Assembly (NCBI RefSeq): GCF_007830125.1
Contig: NZ_VLLG01000004.1
Span: forward strand, 670,326-734,325
Direction of reading: 5' to 3'
Source: Chitinophaga japonensis
Lineage (GTDB): Bacteria; Bacteroidota; Bacteroidia; Chitinophagales; Chitinophagaceae
DNA: 64,000 nucleotides
Shown: positions 41,308-51,200 of the stretch, piece after piece
How the letters are laid out: each line of letters begins with the position of its first letter
How positions within the stretch are numbered: the first letter of the stretch is position 1
Position numbers and translations under genes: made by a program
The notes under the pieces: generated by a model
What the model was told of the DNA's origin: nothing
Seen by the model: only the letters and a program-made list of their open reading frames with translations
The model's database searches: none

Positions 41308-42105
41308 ATGAAGAAGATCATCTTTACGTTTGGCATGGGCCTGGTACTGTTTACCGCCAGCGCCCAGCAAAAGCAAGGCAGGGTATTATATGAGCGCACG
41401 GTACAGATGCGGATGCACATGATGGGCGGCGGCGCGGAACAACCAATGCTGCCCCGCTCCCGCACGGACCAGTTGGAAGTGCTGTTCGGCAACAACCGCT
41501 CCCTGCGCCGCGCCGTAGCGGATGAAAGGCCGGAAGCATTTGCCGGGGAAGAGCGCGGCGGCATGCGCGTGAATATCATGGTGGCCGGCGCGAATGACAT
41601 TACCTACCTGGACTTTTCAGCAGGGCGCATGACAGAGCAGCGCGAGCTGGGCACGAAAAACTATATTGTTACAGACAGCATTCAAAAGCTGCAATGGAAA
41701 CTGACCGGGGAAACCATGACCATTCTCAACTACCCCTGCCAGCAGGCGGTGGCCCGGCGCATCGGCAAACGTAATGAAACCACCATGGAGAACGGTGAAC
41801 TGAAAACCCGGGAGATAGCAGACACCTCGCAGATCGTTGCCTGGTTTACCCCTGCCATACCGGTACCCGCAGGCCCCGAATACCAGGGACAACTGCCGGG
41901 CATGATACTGGGCATGGATATCAGCGACAGCCGGGTTGTGTACCGGGCGGTGGAAATAACGGAAGCAGTGGACCTGTCGGATATCAAGGCGCCCTCCAAA
42001 GGAAAGAAAATAACGGCAGCCGAATTTGCAGAAGAACGGGAAAAGCTGATGAAGGAAATGCAGCGCAAAGGCGGAAGGGGTAATACCATCCGGATTGGAG
42101 GATAA
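41308..42105 (+). CDS. GLPGLI family secreted protein
   Basis: 265 residues with a signal peptide (IIFTFGMGLVLFTASAQ). The family motif occurs as YQGQLPGMILGMD at ~195, with Pro-Gly conserved and Met-Ile in place of Leu-Ile. The N-terminal strand QGRVLYERTVQMRMHMMGGG is Met-rich, and several Met and His residues there could hold a metal ion; this is only suggestive. GLPGLI proteins are periplasmic or surface proteins of unknown function, often next to a CarboxypepD_reg/TonB-type receptor, as here. The shared promoter module and the joint terminator with the receptor gene mark them as partners. Confidence 0.88.
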   Translation: MKKIIFTFGMGLVLFTASAQQKQGRVLYERTVQMRMHMMGGGAEQPMLPRSRTDQLEVLFGNNRSLRRAVADERPEAFAGEERGGMRVNIMVAGANDITYLDFSAGRMTEQRELGTKNYIVTDSIQKLQWKLTGETMTILNYPCQQAVARRIGKRNETTMENGELKTREIADTSQIVAWFTPAIPVPAGPEYQGQLPGMILGMDISDSRVVYRAVEITEAVDLSDIKAPSKGKKITAAEFAEEREKLMKEMQRKGGRGNTIRIGG

Positions 42106-42108
42106 AGG

Positions 42109-42134
42109 AAAAAGGGGCTTTTCGCCCCTTTTTT
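42109..42134. terminator. Bidirectional terminator between GLPGLI and receptor genes
   Basis: AAAGGGGC (42111-42118) and GCCCCTTT (42124-42131) with TTTTC-type loop, flanked by an A-run and a T-run. It lies between the two convergent stop codons and overlaps the receptor's. Confidence 0.82.
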
Positions 42135-44955
42135 ATCGCATGATCCTTATCCCGCCTCCCTTTTCCTCCCCACCTGCCGGCAGTCCCGTTTTGCTCAGGC
42201 TGTAGGTAAAGCTCAACTGGAAGAAACGCTGCAGGTTGTTCACCCGGCTATCCTCTACATAATTCTGGTTGCTGGTACGGCTGATGCCCAGGTTCCTGTC
42301 CAGGATATCAAATACGCTGAGCTTCAGCTCTCCCCTGTTAAAGCGCAGGAACTGGCGGCTGCAGGAGGCCGTCCATAAAGGAACTGCGGCATCAAAGCCT
42401 TCCGCCCGCTGGTTATTGACGGTGTAGGAAAAGCTGGTGCTGAAATAAAAGTTAGCGGGCAACTGCCAATTGATATCCGCATCATACTGCTGGGAAAAAT
42501 AGCGGGTATTATAGGCGGCCTGCAGGGAATAGGTGCTGCTGTTATAATTCAGGCCCGCGCCCAGCGAGAGGTCCAGCTTGTCCGAAGGGCTGAGGTCAAA
42601 GCGTACGGCAGGGCCCAGGGTAAAAGTGCGGATGGTATTGGCCACCGTATTGATGAACTGTTTGGTTTTACTGTACCCCATATTGCTGCTGAAGTTCACT
42701 GAGCCGTTCAGGGGGCGCAGCGGCAGGCCCCAATGGATATTGCCGGTAATGCTGTAGATGCCGTCCACGTTTACCGGGCGGGTACGTTTCACACCCAGGC
42801 TGTCTACGATATCATAGTCCACGATCTTGTTCTGCGTTTGACGGAGATTGAAAAAGGCGAACAGGTGCTTGTTGCGGAAAGGGTCCACGGCAACATAGCT
42901 CAACTGCACCGCATGTGTGAGCTCCGGCTGCAGGTCCGGGTTGCCTTCCCGGATATTGAGCGGATCGCTGATATCGGGCACCGGCTGCAACTGCGCTATT
43001 TCCGGCTGGGTGGTAATAGCGGCGTAGTTGATGTTGAGATGGCGGTACCGGGAAAAATCATATTTGAAGCGGAAGGTTGGCAGCAGGTTGGTGAAGGTTT
43101 CGCGGATCACGGAGTCCTGCGTGCCGGCAATCACCTTGCCTTCCAGGGCGGCCTGCTGCCAGTTCAGCCCCGCCGCGAGGCTGAGCTTTTTATACTGGGA
43201 GCGCAGGCGCAGCCCGGCATTGGTATACGCATAGGTATTCTCGAAATTATTGGTCAACTGCTCGTTCAACTGGTCAAACTTGCCGTTCTGCCAGTTATAG
43301 TCGTACGTGATCTTGTCGGAGCTGCTGCTGGTATTGCTGCGGCTCACGCTGAATTCCAGCAGGGAATGTTTGAATAACGGCTCCGTATATACGGCGCGGG
43401 CATTGTAGCTGTTAAGACTGCCGGAGGTGGAGTTCCGCTGGTGGATGGAATCATATTCCGGCAGGGAAGCGCCCCGGTTGTAAAAATGATTGACAGACAA
43501 GAGGCTGCCTTCACTTTCGGTGCTATTGAAGCTGGTTTGCAGGCTCAGCGAGAGGGTGCGGCCTTGTCGCGGGAACTTCTTGCGGAACAGCAGATCGTTC
43601 CGGAAATTGCGGCCGCTGCCGGAGGACTGGTTATCGCTGAAGCCTTCATTGGCCGGCTGCAGATCGCCGGAAAGCGTCTGGTAGTTCCTGTACTCGTTCT
43701 TACGCGTTTCCTGGTAGCCGGCGGAAGAAGTGATCTTAATGGAGTGAAAGGAGTCCAGTTGAATATCCGCGGTAAGATTCAGGCGGTGGCCGTCATTGAT
43801 ATTATCGCTGGTGGACTGCTGTTTATAGAAATAGGATGAATCGGGCAGAAAATATTCCCGTTGGATGGTGCTTTCCAGGTAAGGATTATAGTGATTGTAA
43901 AAGTAGCTGCCGCTGAAATCGGTCTTTTTACCGATGATGTTATTGTAGTTAACGCCACCGGCCCAAACGGTCCTGATCCCGTTGCTGCTGTTGTTGCCCA
44001 GCAGGGCCGCCATGGGATCGTTCGCATTCATGGCAAAGCTGGCGTTGCCGCCCCCGCCCTGCCGCATGCGGTTCATCTCCCCGCTGAAGCTCATCAGGTC
44101 CATAAAGGAAAAGCCTTCGGCATTGGTATTATTGGCCAGGCCGATGGCGGAAAACTGCCGGGCGCCTTTGAAGGAATTGAGGTTAAAACGTCCCTCATAG
44201 CGGTCATCCGTACCGGCGCCGGCCATGGCCTTTCCGAACATGCCTTTCTTCTTGTCTTCCTTGAGCTTGAGGTTGATGGTCTTTTCGCTGTTGCCATCGT
44301 CAAAGCCGGTCAGTTGGGCGGCATCGCTCAGGCGTTCGTATACCTGCACCTTGTCTATGGCGTCTGCTGGCAGGTTCTTGGTGGCCACTTTGGGATCTGT
44401 ACCGAAAAATTCCTTGCCATCCACCAGCACGCGTTTTACCTCCTGTCCCTGCGCTTTTACAGTGCCATCTTTCTCCACCTGCACGCCGGGCAGCTTTTTC
44501 AGCAGTTGCTCCACGCTGGCATTGGGCGGGGTCCTGAACGAGCCGGCATTGTACTGGACGGTATCGCCCAGCAGCGTGACGGGCGGCGCTTCGCCGGTCA
44601 CGACTACTTCGCCCAGGGTCCGGCTCAGGTCATACAACAGGATCCTGTCCAGGTTGACATGCGGCTGCGCTGCGCTGATGGTAACGGACCGGCTGCTGCC
44701 ATGATAGTTGATATGGGTGACCAGCAGCCGGTATTCGCCATAGGGAATGCCGGTGATCTCGAAATCGCCCCGGTCGCCGGTCATGACAAAACTGACCAGG
44801 GAGGAGTCTTTTTTCTGCAGAAGCGTGACGGTAGCCGATGCTACGGGCTTACCGGCAACGGTGTCTGTAACGGTGCCTTTAACGGAGCCGTTCCTCTGCG
44901 CATGGGCGGCCAGGGTAAACAGGCAGGCCAGCAGTAGTAAGTAGTTCTTTTGCAT
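42133..44955 (-). CDS. TonB-dependent-receptor-like outer-membrane protein with CarboxypepD_reg domain
   Basis: 940 residues. Signal peptide (YLLLLACLFTLAAHA), CarboxypepD_reg-like domain (~22-105: GSVKGTVTDTVAGKPVASAT), plug (~120-220: LLKKLPGVQVEKDGTVKAQG, VLVDGKEFFGTDPKVATKNL) and a ~700-residue barrel. No clear TonB box is seen before the plug. This is the subgroup often called outer-membrane beta-barrel family protein and commonly paired with GLPGLI proteins. Transported substrate unknown; metals or peptides are possible. A GGGNASF loop and a Met/Arg-rich segment (EMNRMRQGGGG) follow the plug. Promoter module 2 lies 51 bp upstream. Confidence 0.88.
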   Translation of the reverse strand: MQKNYLLLLACLFTLAAHAQRNGSVKGTVTDTVAGKPVASATVTLLQKKDSSLVSFVMTGDRGDFEITGIPYGEYRLLVTHINYHGSSRSVTISAAQPHVNLDRILLYDLSRTLGEVVVTGEAPPVTLLGDTVQYNAGSFRTPPNASVEQLLKKLPGVQVEKDGTVKAQGQEVKRVLVDGKEFFGTDPKVATKNLPADAIDKVQVYERLSDAAQLTGFDDGNSEKTINLKLKEDKKKGMFGKAMAGAGTDDRYEGRFNLNSFKGARQFSAIGLANNTNAEGFSFMDLMSFSGEMNRMRQGGGGNASFAMNANDPMAALLGNNSSNGIRTVWAGGVNYNNIIGKKTDFSGSYFYNHYNPYLESTIQREYFLPDSSYFYKQQSTSDNINDGHRLNLTADIQLDSFHSIKITSSAGYQETRKNEYRNYQTLSGDLQPANEGFSDNQSSGSGRNFRNDLLFRKKFPRQGRTLSLSLQTSFNSTESEGSLLSVNHFYNRGASLPEYDSIHQRNSTSGSLNSYNARAVYTEPLFKHSLLEFSVSRSNTSSSSDKITYDYNWQNGKFDQLNEQLTNNFENTYAYTNAGLRLRSQYKKLSLAAGLNWQQAALEGKVIAGTQDSVIRETFTNLLPTFRFKYDFSRYRHLNINYAAITTQPEIAQLQPVPDISDPLNIREGNPDLQPELTHAVQLSYVAVDPFRNKHLFAFFNLRQTQNKIVDYDIVDSLGVKRTRPVNVDGIYSITGNIHWGLPLRPLNGSVNFSSNMGYSKTKQFINTVANTIRTFTLGPAVRFDLSPSDKLDLSLGAGLNYNSSTYSLQAAYNTRYFSQQYDADINWQLPANFYFSTSFSYTVNNQRAEGFDAAVPLWTASCSRQFLRFNRGELKLSVFDILDRNLGISRTSNQNYVEDSRVNNLQRFFQLSFTYSLSKTGLPAGGEEKGGGIRIMR

Positions 44956-44981
44956 AGCGGATCTTTACTTCGTAATGGCTA

Positions 44982-45047
44982 CAAAGTACTTCCGCTGCCT
45001 GCAAAAGCAGGTTAACGTGCCTTGCTTTAATGTTAAGCAAGGTTAAT
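44982..45047 (-). promoter_or_regulatory. 41-bp promoter module 2 and -7-like box of the receptor gene
   Basis: On the minus strand the module runs 45047 to 45007, identical to the GLPGLI copy at 36 of 41 positions, including its last 13 (CACGTTAACCTGC). A -7-like GTACTTTG follows at 44989-44982, 17 bp later. Both copies have the same orientation relative to their gene. Confidence 0.68.
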
Positions 45048-45077
45048 GATTATGCTAAATCGGTAAATTCATAACGC

Positions 45078-45122
45078 AATCGGTTACAATATTAAAAAAA
45101 AGAAAAAATATTGTAACCGGTT
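45078..45122. repeat. 16-bp inverted repeat between receptor and sprA genes
   Basis: Left arm AATCGGTTACAATATT (45078-45093), right arm AATATTGTAACCGGTT (45107-45122), 15 of 16 pairs matching, with a 13-nt purine (A-rich) spacer. It is placed between divergent genes, so it is not a terminator; it may be an operator, or a leftover of a mobile element. Confidence 0.6.
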
Positions 45123-45204
45123 GCTGTTGTAAGGTGCATGCTTTTCACCTGTTCATCTACACAATTTACCCGTTCGCAGTTATAGCGCAATAGCCCCGAA
45201 GCGA

Positions 45205-48200
45205 GTGGCGTTACTTGGCAATAACCATTACCAGGCCGATAACTTAACTGTGAACAGATCTCTTTTAAGGCGTCTTTGTAACGTCCTGGAATCCGTATGC
45301 CCGTTTAAAAAGAAACACTATGGTGTGCTCGCCGTAACAGGTGTAATGTATTGTATTCCGACAGACACGGCGGCGAAAGATCCCCCCGGGGCAGCCTGCA
45401 GGCCGGCTCCTGTAAAAGATACACTGCCGGACACCTTGCAATATCCCTTACAGGACAGGCATGGCGTGCGTTTGGCCGAGCCCGGGCTGCCCGCCATTGA
45501 CCTGGAGGACCCTGCCCTCATCCGGCAAACGGTGGACTATGATCCAGTGACCCGTCAATACACGATCACGGAACATATCGGCAATCAATATTACCGCCAT
45601 CCTACCCTCATGAGCTTCCAGGACTTTTACCGCCTGCGGTCCAGGGAAAGTGAACAGCGCTATTTTCAGCAGCGCGCCGCCACGCTGGGTACATTGAACC
45701 GGCAGCGCAGCGGCCCGGCCCTGTTCCGCGGCAACAGCCTGTTTGACCGGCTCTTTGGAGGTAACAAGCTGGATATAAAGCCGCAGGGCGATGTGTCTGT
45801 TTCCCTGGCCTACAGCGGGCAGTACATCAACAATCCGGCGCTGGCGGAACAGGCGCGCAGGAACGGCGGGTTTGATATGGACATGAGCATTAACCTGAAT
45901 GTGACCGGGAAAATAGGCGACAAGCTGAAAATAACCACTGCCTATAACACGCAGTCCACCTTCGATTTTGAGAACCAGGTAAAACTGGAATATACGGGCT
46001 ATGACGACGAGATCCTGAAAAAGATAGAGGTGGGCAATGTCAGTTTTCCCCTGGGCAGTAGCCTGATCAGCGGTATGCAATCGCTGTTTGGCGTGAAGAC
46101 GCAACTGCAGTTCGGACGGCTCAGGGTCACCAGCGTGCTGTCCAGCCAAAAGTCGGAGAAGCAAACGCAGGCCATTACCGGCGGCGCGGTTACACAACAG
46201 TATTCCATAAAGGCATATGATTATGAGGACAACCGTCACTTTTTGCTGGCACAATTCTTCCGGGATACTTTTAACTATGCCATGGGCAATCTGCCGACCG
46301 TACGCTCCCTGTCATATGTTACCAGGATAGAAGTATGGGTCACCAACAAGACCGGCGCCACTACCAATACGCGCAACGTGGCCTGCCTGGCGGACCTGGC
46401 CGAGTACAGTCCCTATAACAAGGATGCCGTGCACGTGCTGGCCGGCGGCAGGCTGCCCTATAACAATCTCAATGATTTGTATGGCCGGCTGGCCAGTGAT
46501 GGCGCCAGCCGCAATCCGGGCGCTGTTGTAAGCCAACTGCAGGCAATCGGCCTGAAGCCGGTACAGGACTTTGAAAAAACCTATGCCCGCAAACTGGACT
46601 CTACAGAGTATACTGTGAACAGACATCTGGGCTATATTTCCGTGAACGCCCAGCTCTCCCCGGACCAGGTACTGGCAGTAGCTTATGAATACAGTTACAA
46701 TGGCACTACTTACAAGGTGGGCGAATTTGCGCAGGATGTGCCGCCGGACCCCGTCAATAACGCCAACAGCCGCATCCTGTTCCTCAAGCTGCTCAAAGCC
46801 ACCGCTGCACAGCCGGCGCTGCCGGTGTGGGACCTGATGATGAAGAACATTTATTCCATCGGGGCTTACCAGTTGAGCAGCGCCGATTTTACCATGGACG
46901 TGTATTATAACGATCCTGGTTCCGACACCCGCGCGGCTGGCCTCAAACGCTATCTGCCGGATGCAGCAGGCAGCTATGCCGGCAAACCGCTCATTTCCAT
47001 CCTGCACCTGGACAATCTGAACAGCAATAACGATCCGCAACCCGACGGCCGGTTCGACTTCGTGAACGGGTATACGATAAATGCCGCCACCGGCCACATC
47101 ATCTTCCCCCTGCTGGAACCTTTTGGCAAAGACCTGCAGCAGGCGTTCGGCGGCAATGCCGCGCTGGAGAAAAAATACCTGTACCCGCAATTGTACGACT
47201 CCACCAAAACAGCGGCGGAACAATACGCCAGCCTGAACCGCTACCTGCTCAAAGGCAGCTATAAAGCCGGCAGTTCCCAGGAGATATCACTGGGTGCATT
47301 TAACATTCCTGTTGGCTCCGTAACGGTTACTGCCGGTGGAAAAACGCTGGTGGAAAACGTGGATTATACCGTGGATTATAACCTGGGCCGGATAAAGATC
47401 ATCAATGCGGGCATACTTAACGCCGGTTCCGTTATCAATGTATCTTACGAGGACAGCAACCTGTACGGGCAGCAGGTGCGCAACTACCTGGGCACCCGCC
47501 TGGATTACACGGTGAATGACAGGCTTACACTGGGATCTACTGTCGTGCACATGAGCGAACGGCCCTATACCAATAAGGTCAACTACGGCGAGGACCCCAT
47601 CAGCAATACCATGGTGGGGCTGGATGGCACCTACAATGCGGAATGGAAAGGGCTTACCCGCCTGCTGGACAAACTGCCGGCGTACAGCACCAAGGCCCCC
47701 TCGCAGGTAAGCGCATCCGGTGAGGTGGTACGCCTGTTCCCAGGCCACAGTAAGCTGATCAATGCATTTGGTACGGACGAAGGACTGGTATACATTGATG
47801 ATTTTGAAGGAACGGAAAGTAGCTATGATCTTAAAATACCGGCTACTGGCTGGCACCTGGCCTCCACGCCTGCCGGCGCTACCGATGCGGCCGGCGCAAT
47901 GCTGTTTCCCGAAGCGGCCCTGCACGATTCGCTGGGTTATGGCAAAAACCGGGCGCTGCTGGCCTGGTATGTGATAGAGCCTACACTGCAGGTACCCGGT
48001 GCCTCCGGCCTGCCCGCCAACATTACCGTGGATGAGCAGTCGGACCCTCGCGTACGCCTGGTATACCAACAGGAAATATTCCCCAATACCACTACCGACT
48101 ACGGGCAAAGCCAGCTCACCACGCTGGACCTGGCCTACTACCCGGACCAGCGCGGCCCTTATAATTTTGAAACGGACCGGTCGGAAGTAAATACGGAAGG

Positions 48201-51200
48201 CGCCCTGAAAAACCCCGCCAGGCGCTGGGGCGGCATTATGCGGTCGCTGGACAATACCGACTTTGAGACCGCCAACGTGCAGTACATAGAATGCTGGCTG
48301 CAGGACCCTTTCATTAAAGATCCCGGCAGTAAGGGCGGCTACCTGTACTTTAACCTGGGCAATGTTTCCGAGGATGTACTGAAAGACTCCCGCAAGGCAT
48401 TCGAGAACGGCATGAACAATCCGGCTGCGGGCAGCTATGACTCCACTGCCTGGGGACGGACGCCTTCCAGTGAACAACAGCTTACCCAGGCTTTTGATAA
48501 TGATGCAGCCGTGCGCCAGTACCAGGATATAGGCTACGACGGCTTAAGTACCGGCAGTGAAACCGCCTACCGCAGCTACTACCTGCAACAACTGCGCAGC
48601 AACTTCGGCAGCGGCTCCGCTGCTTACCGGCAGGCCCTGGCAGACCCGTCCAATGACGATTACCACTATTACCGCGGCAGCGATTACGATGCACAGCAGT
48701 TATCCATTCTGGCGCGTTATAAAAGGTACAGCATGCCGGAAAACAATTCCCCGGTAGCTAGCGGCAATAGTGCTTATTCAACGGCCGCCACCAATGTGCC
48801 GGATGCGGAAGACCTCAATTTCGACAATACCATGAACGAAACGGAAGCCTACTACCAGTACCGGATACATTTAACTCCCGATATGGCGGCAGGCACGAAT
48901 TACATTGTAGACAAGGTAAGCACCACCGTTACGCTGGCCAACGGCGGCACCGGCACGGAAACCTGGTACCAGCTAAAGATACCGGTAGACCAGTATGACG
49001 CGGCCATTGGCGGCATCACCGGCTTCCGGTCCATCCGTTTTATGCGCATGTTCCTCACCGGCTTTGAGGACTCCGTAGTGCTGCGCTTTGGCAAGCTGCA
49101 ACTGGTGCGCAACCAATGGCGGCCCTATGCTTACGAGCTGCAAGCGGGCAGCGGCGACCCCGTGACCACCGATGATGCCACAGCCTTCAGCACTACAGTA
49201 GTGAATATTGAGGAAAATGCTTCCCGGCAGCCGGTGGCCTATGCGCTTCCGCCCGGCCTGCAGCGCCAGAGCACGCTCAGCAGCAACAATACTTCCCTGC
49301 TGATGAACGAGCAATCCCTTTCTCTGCAGATATGCCAGCTACAGGACGGCAGGGCCAGGGCGGTATATAAAACACTGGGCATGGACCTGCGCCGCTACCA
49401 GCAACTGCAGATGTTCATTCATGCGGAAGCCGTAAATGATGCAACCACGCTAAAGGACGGCGACCTGCAGGCCGTGATACGCATCGGCAGCGACTATACG
49501 GAGAATTTCTATGAATACCGCATCCCGCTCAAAGTAACGGCATTTGGCGCTACCAATCCTGCGGAGGTATGGCCCTCTGTAAATGAGCTGGATCTGGCGC
49601 TGACGGACCTGACCGGCATAAAGCAGGCACGCAACAGCGCCGGCGCTTCCACCACTGCCCTGTATGAAAAAACGCTGGAGAACGGGCATACCATTGCCGT
49701 GATCGGCAATCCCAGCCTGGGCGATGTGGCCGGCATCATGATGGGCGTGCTGAACCCGGCCAATGACGGCATGGCCAGGTGTACAGAAGTATGGTTCAAT
49801 GAGCTGCGTCTTACAGGGCTGGATGAAAAAGGCGGCTATGCCGCGAGCGGTCAGGTGCATATACAACTGGCCGACCTGGGCACCCTGGCGTTGAGCGGAA
49901 ACATGCATACGGCCGGCTTTGGCACGGTAGATCAAAGCGTGAACGAACGCTACCAGGACAACCTGGTGCAGTACGATGCCTCCCTGAGCCTGGACCTGGG
50001 CAAGCTGCTGCCCCAACAGGCCGGGATAACAGTGCCCCTGTATGCAGGCTACTCCCGCTCCTCCAGCATGCCGGAATATGACCCGTTTGACCTGGACATT
50101 CCCCTGAAAGAAAAACTGGCCCGTGCGCCTGCAGAGCAGCGCGACTCCATCAAAAGGCAGGCGCAGGACTTTACAGCCATTACCAGTATAAACGTGACCA
50201 ATCTACGAAAGATCAGCAGGGGCCATAAAAAATTAAAGCCCTGGAGCATTGAGAACTTTGACCTGACCTATACCTATTCCGGCACCCGGCAGCATAACCC
50301 GCTGACTGAAAATTACGCGCTGACGAAACACCGGGGCATACTGGGCTACAACTATAGCACGGAAACAAAGTTCCGGGAGCCTTTCAAAAAACTGTTCAAA
50401 AGCCGGTCAAAATGGCTGGACCTGGTCCGTGACTTTAATTACAACCTGCTGCCCGACAACGTCAGCTTCCGCGCCGACATAGCGCGCCAGTTCAGCGCTA
50501 CCCGCCTGCGCAATACCGGCAGCAGCAAGCAACTGGAGGAAACCGTCAGCAAGTACTTTACGTTTGACCGTTACTACGCGCTTAAATGGGATCTGACACG
50601 CCATCTCAGCTTCGATTTTTCCGCGGTCAACAACGCCCGGATCGATGAGCCGGAAGGCCGCCTTGACACCAGGGCCGCCAAAGACAGCGTATGGCAAAAC
50701 CTCCTGCAGTTGGGCCGCACTACCGCTTATTCACAAGTATTCAACGGCACCTATACATTGCCGCTGGGCAGGTTCCCCCTGCTCAGTTGGATCCATGCGA
50801 CAGTGAACTATGCTGCGCAATACCGGTGGACAGCCGGCTCCCTTGCCAACCGGGAGCAGGGTAATACGATCAGCAACACGCAGCAGATAATGTATACCTC
50901 GGAATGGAAACTGGCAGACCTCTATAACCGGTCCAAGCTCCTTAGGCAGCTCAGCTCCGGCAGGCAGGCGGACAGCGGGCATAGCATATCTCCCCTGCTT
51001 AGGGGCATCATCAAACCCCTGCTGGCTGTTAAGAAGATCAGCATTCATTATTCGGAGAACAGCTACACCACCCTGCCGGGCTATATGGACAGTACGCGCA
51101 TGCTGGGCATGAACTGGCGCAGTATGCAGCCGGGGCTGGCCTTTGTGCTCGGCTACCAGCCGGACAGGCAATGGCTGGACAACCTGGCGCAAAAGGGCCT

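Noticed and set aside
43861..44937. Rightward 358-codon frame opposite the receptor gene
   Set aside because: Antisense to the CarboxypepD_reg and plug domains, which match their families.
45078..45122. Inverted repeat upstream of sprA as a transcription terminator
   Set aside because: Both flanking genes are transcribed away from it and no transcript should end there; kept as an unexplained repeat.
47287..48477. Leftward 396-codon frame opposite sprA
   Set aside because: sprA is continuous over this region with family motifs on the plus strand.
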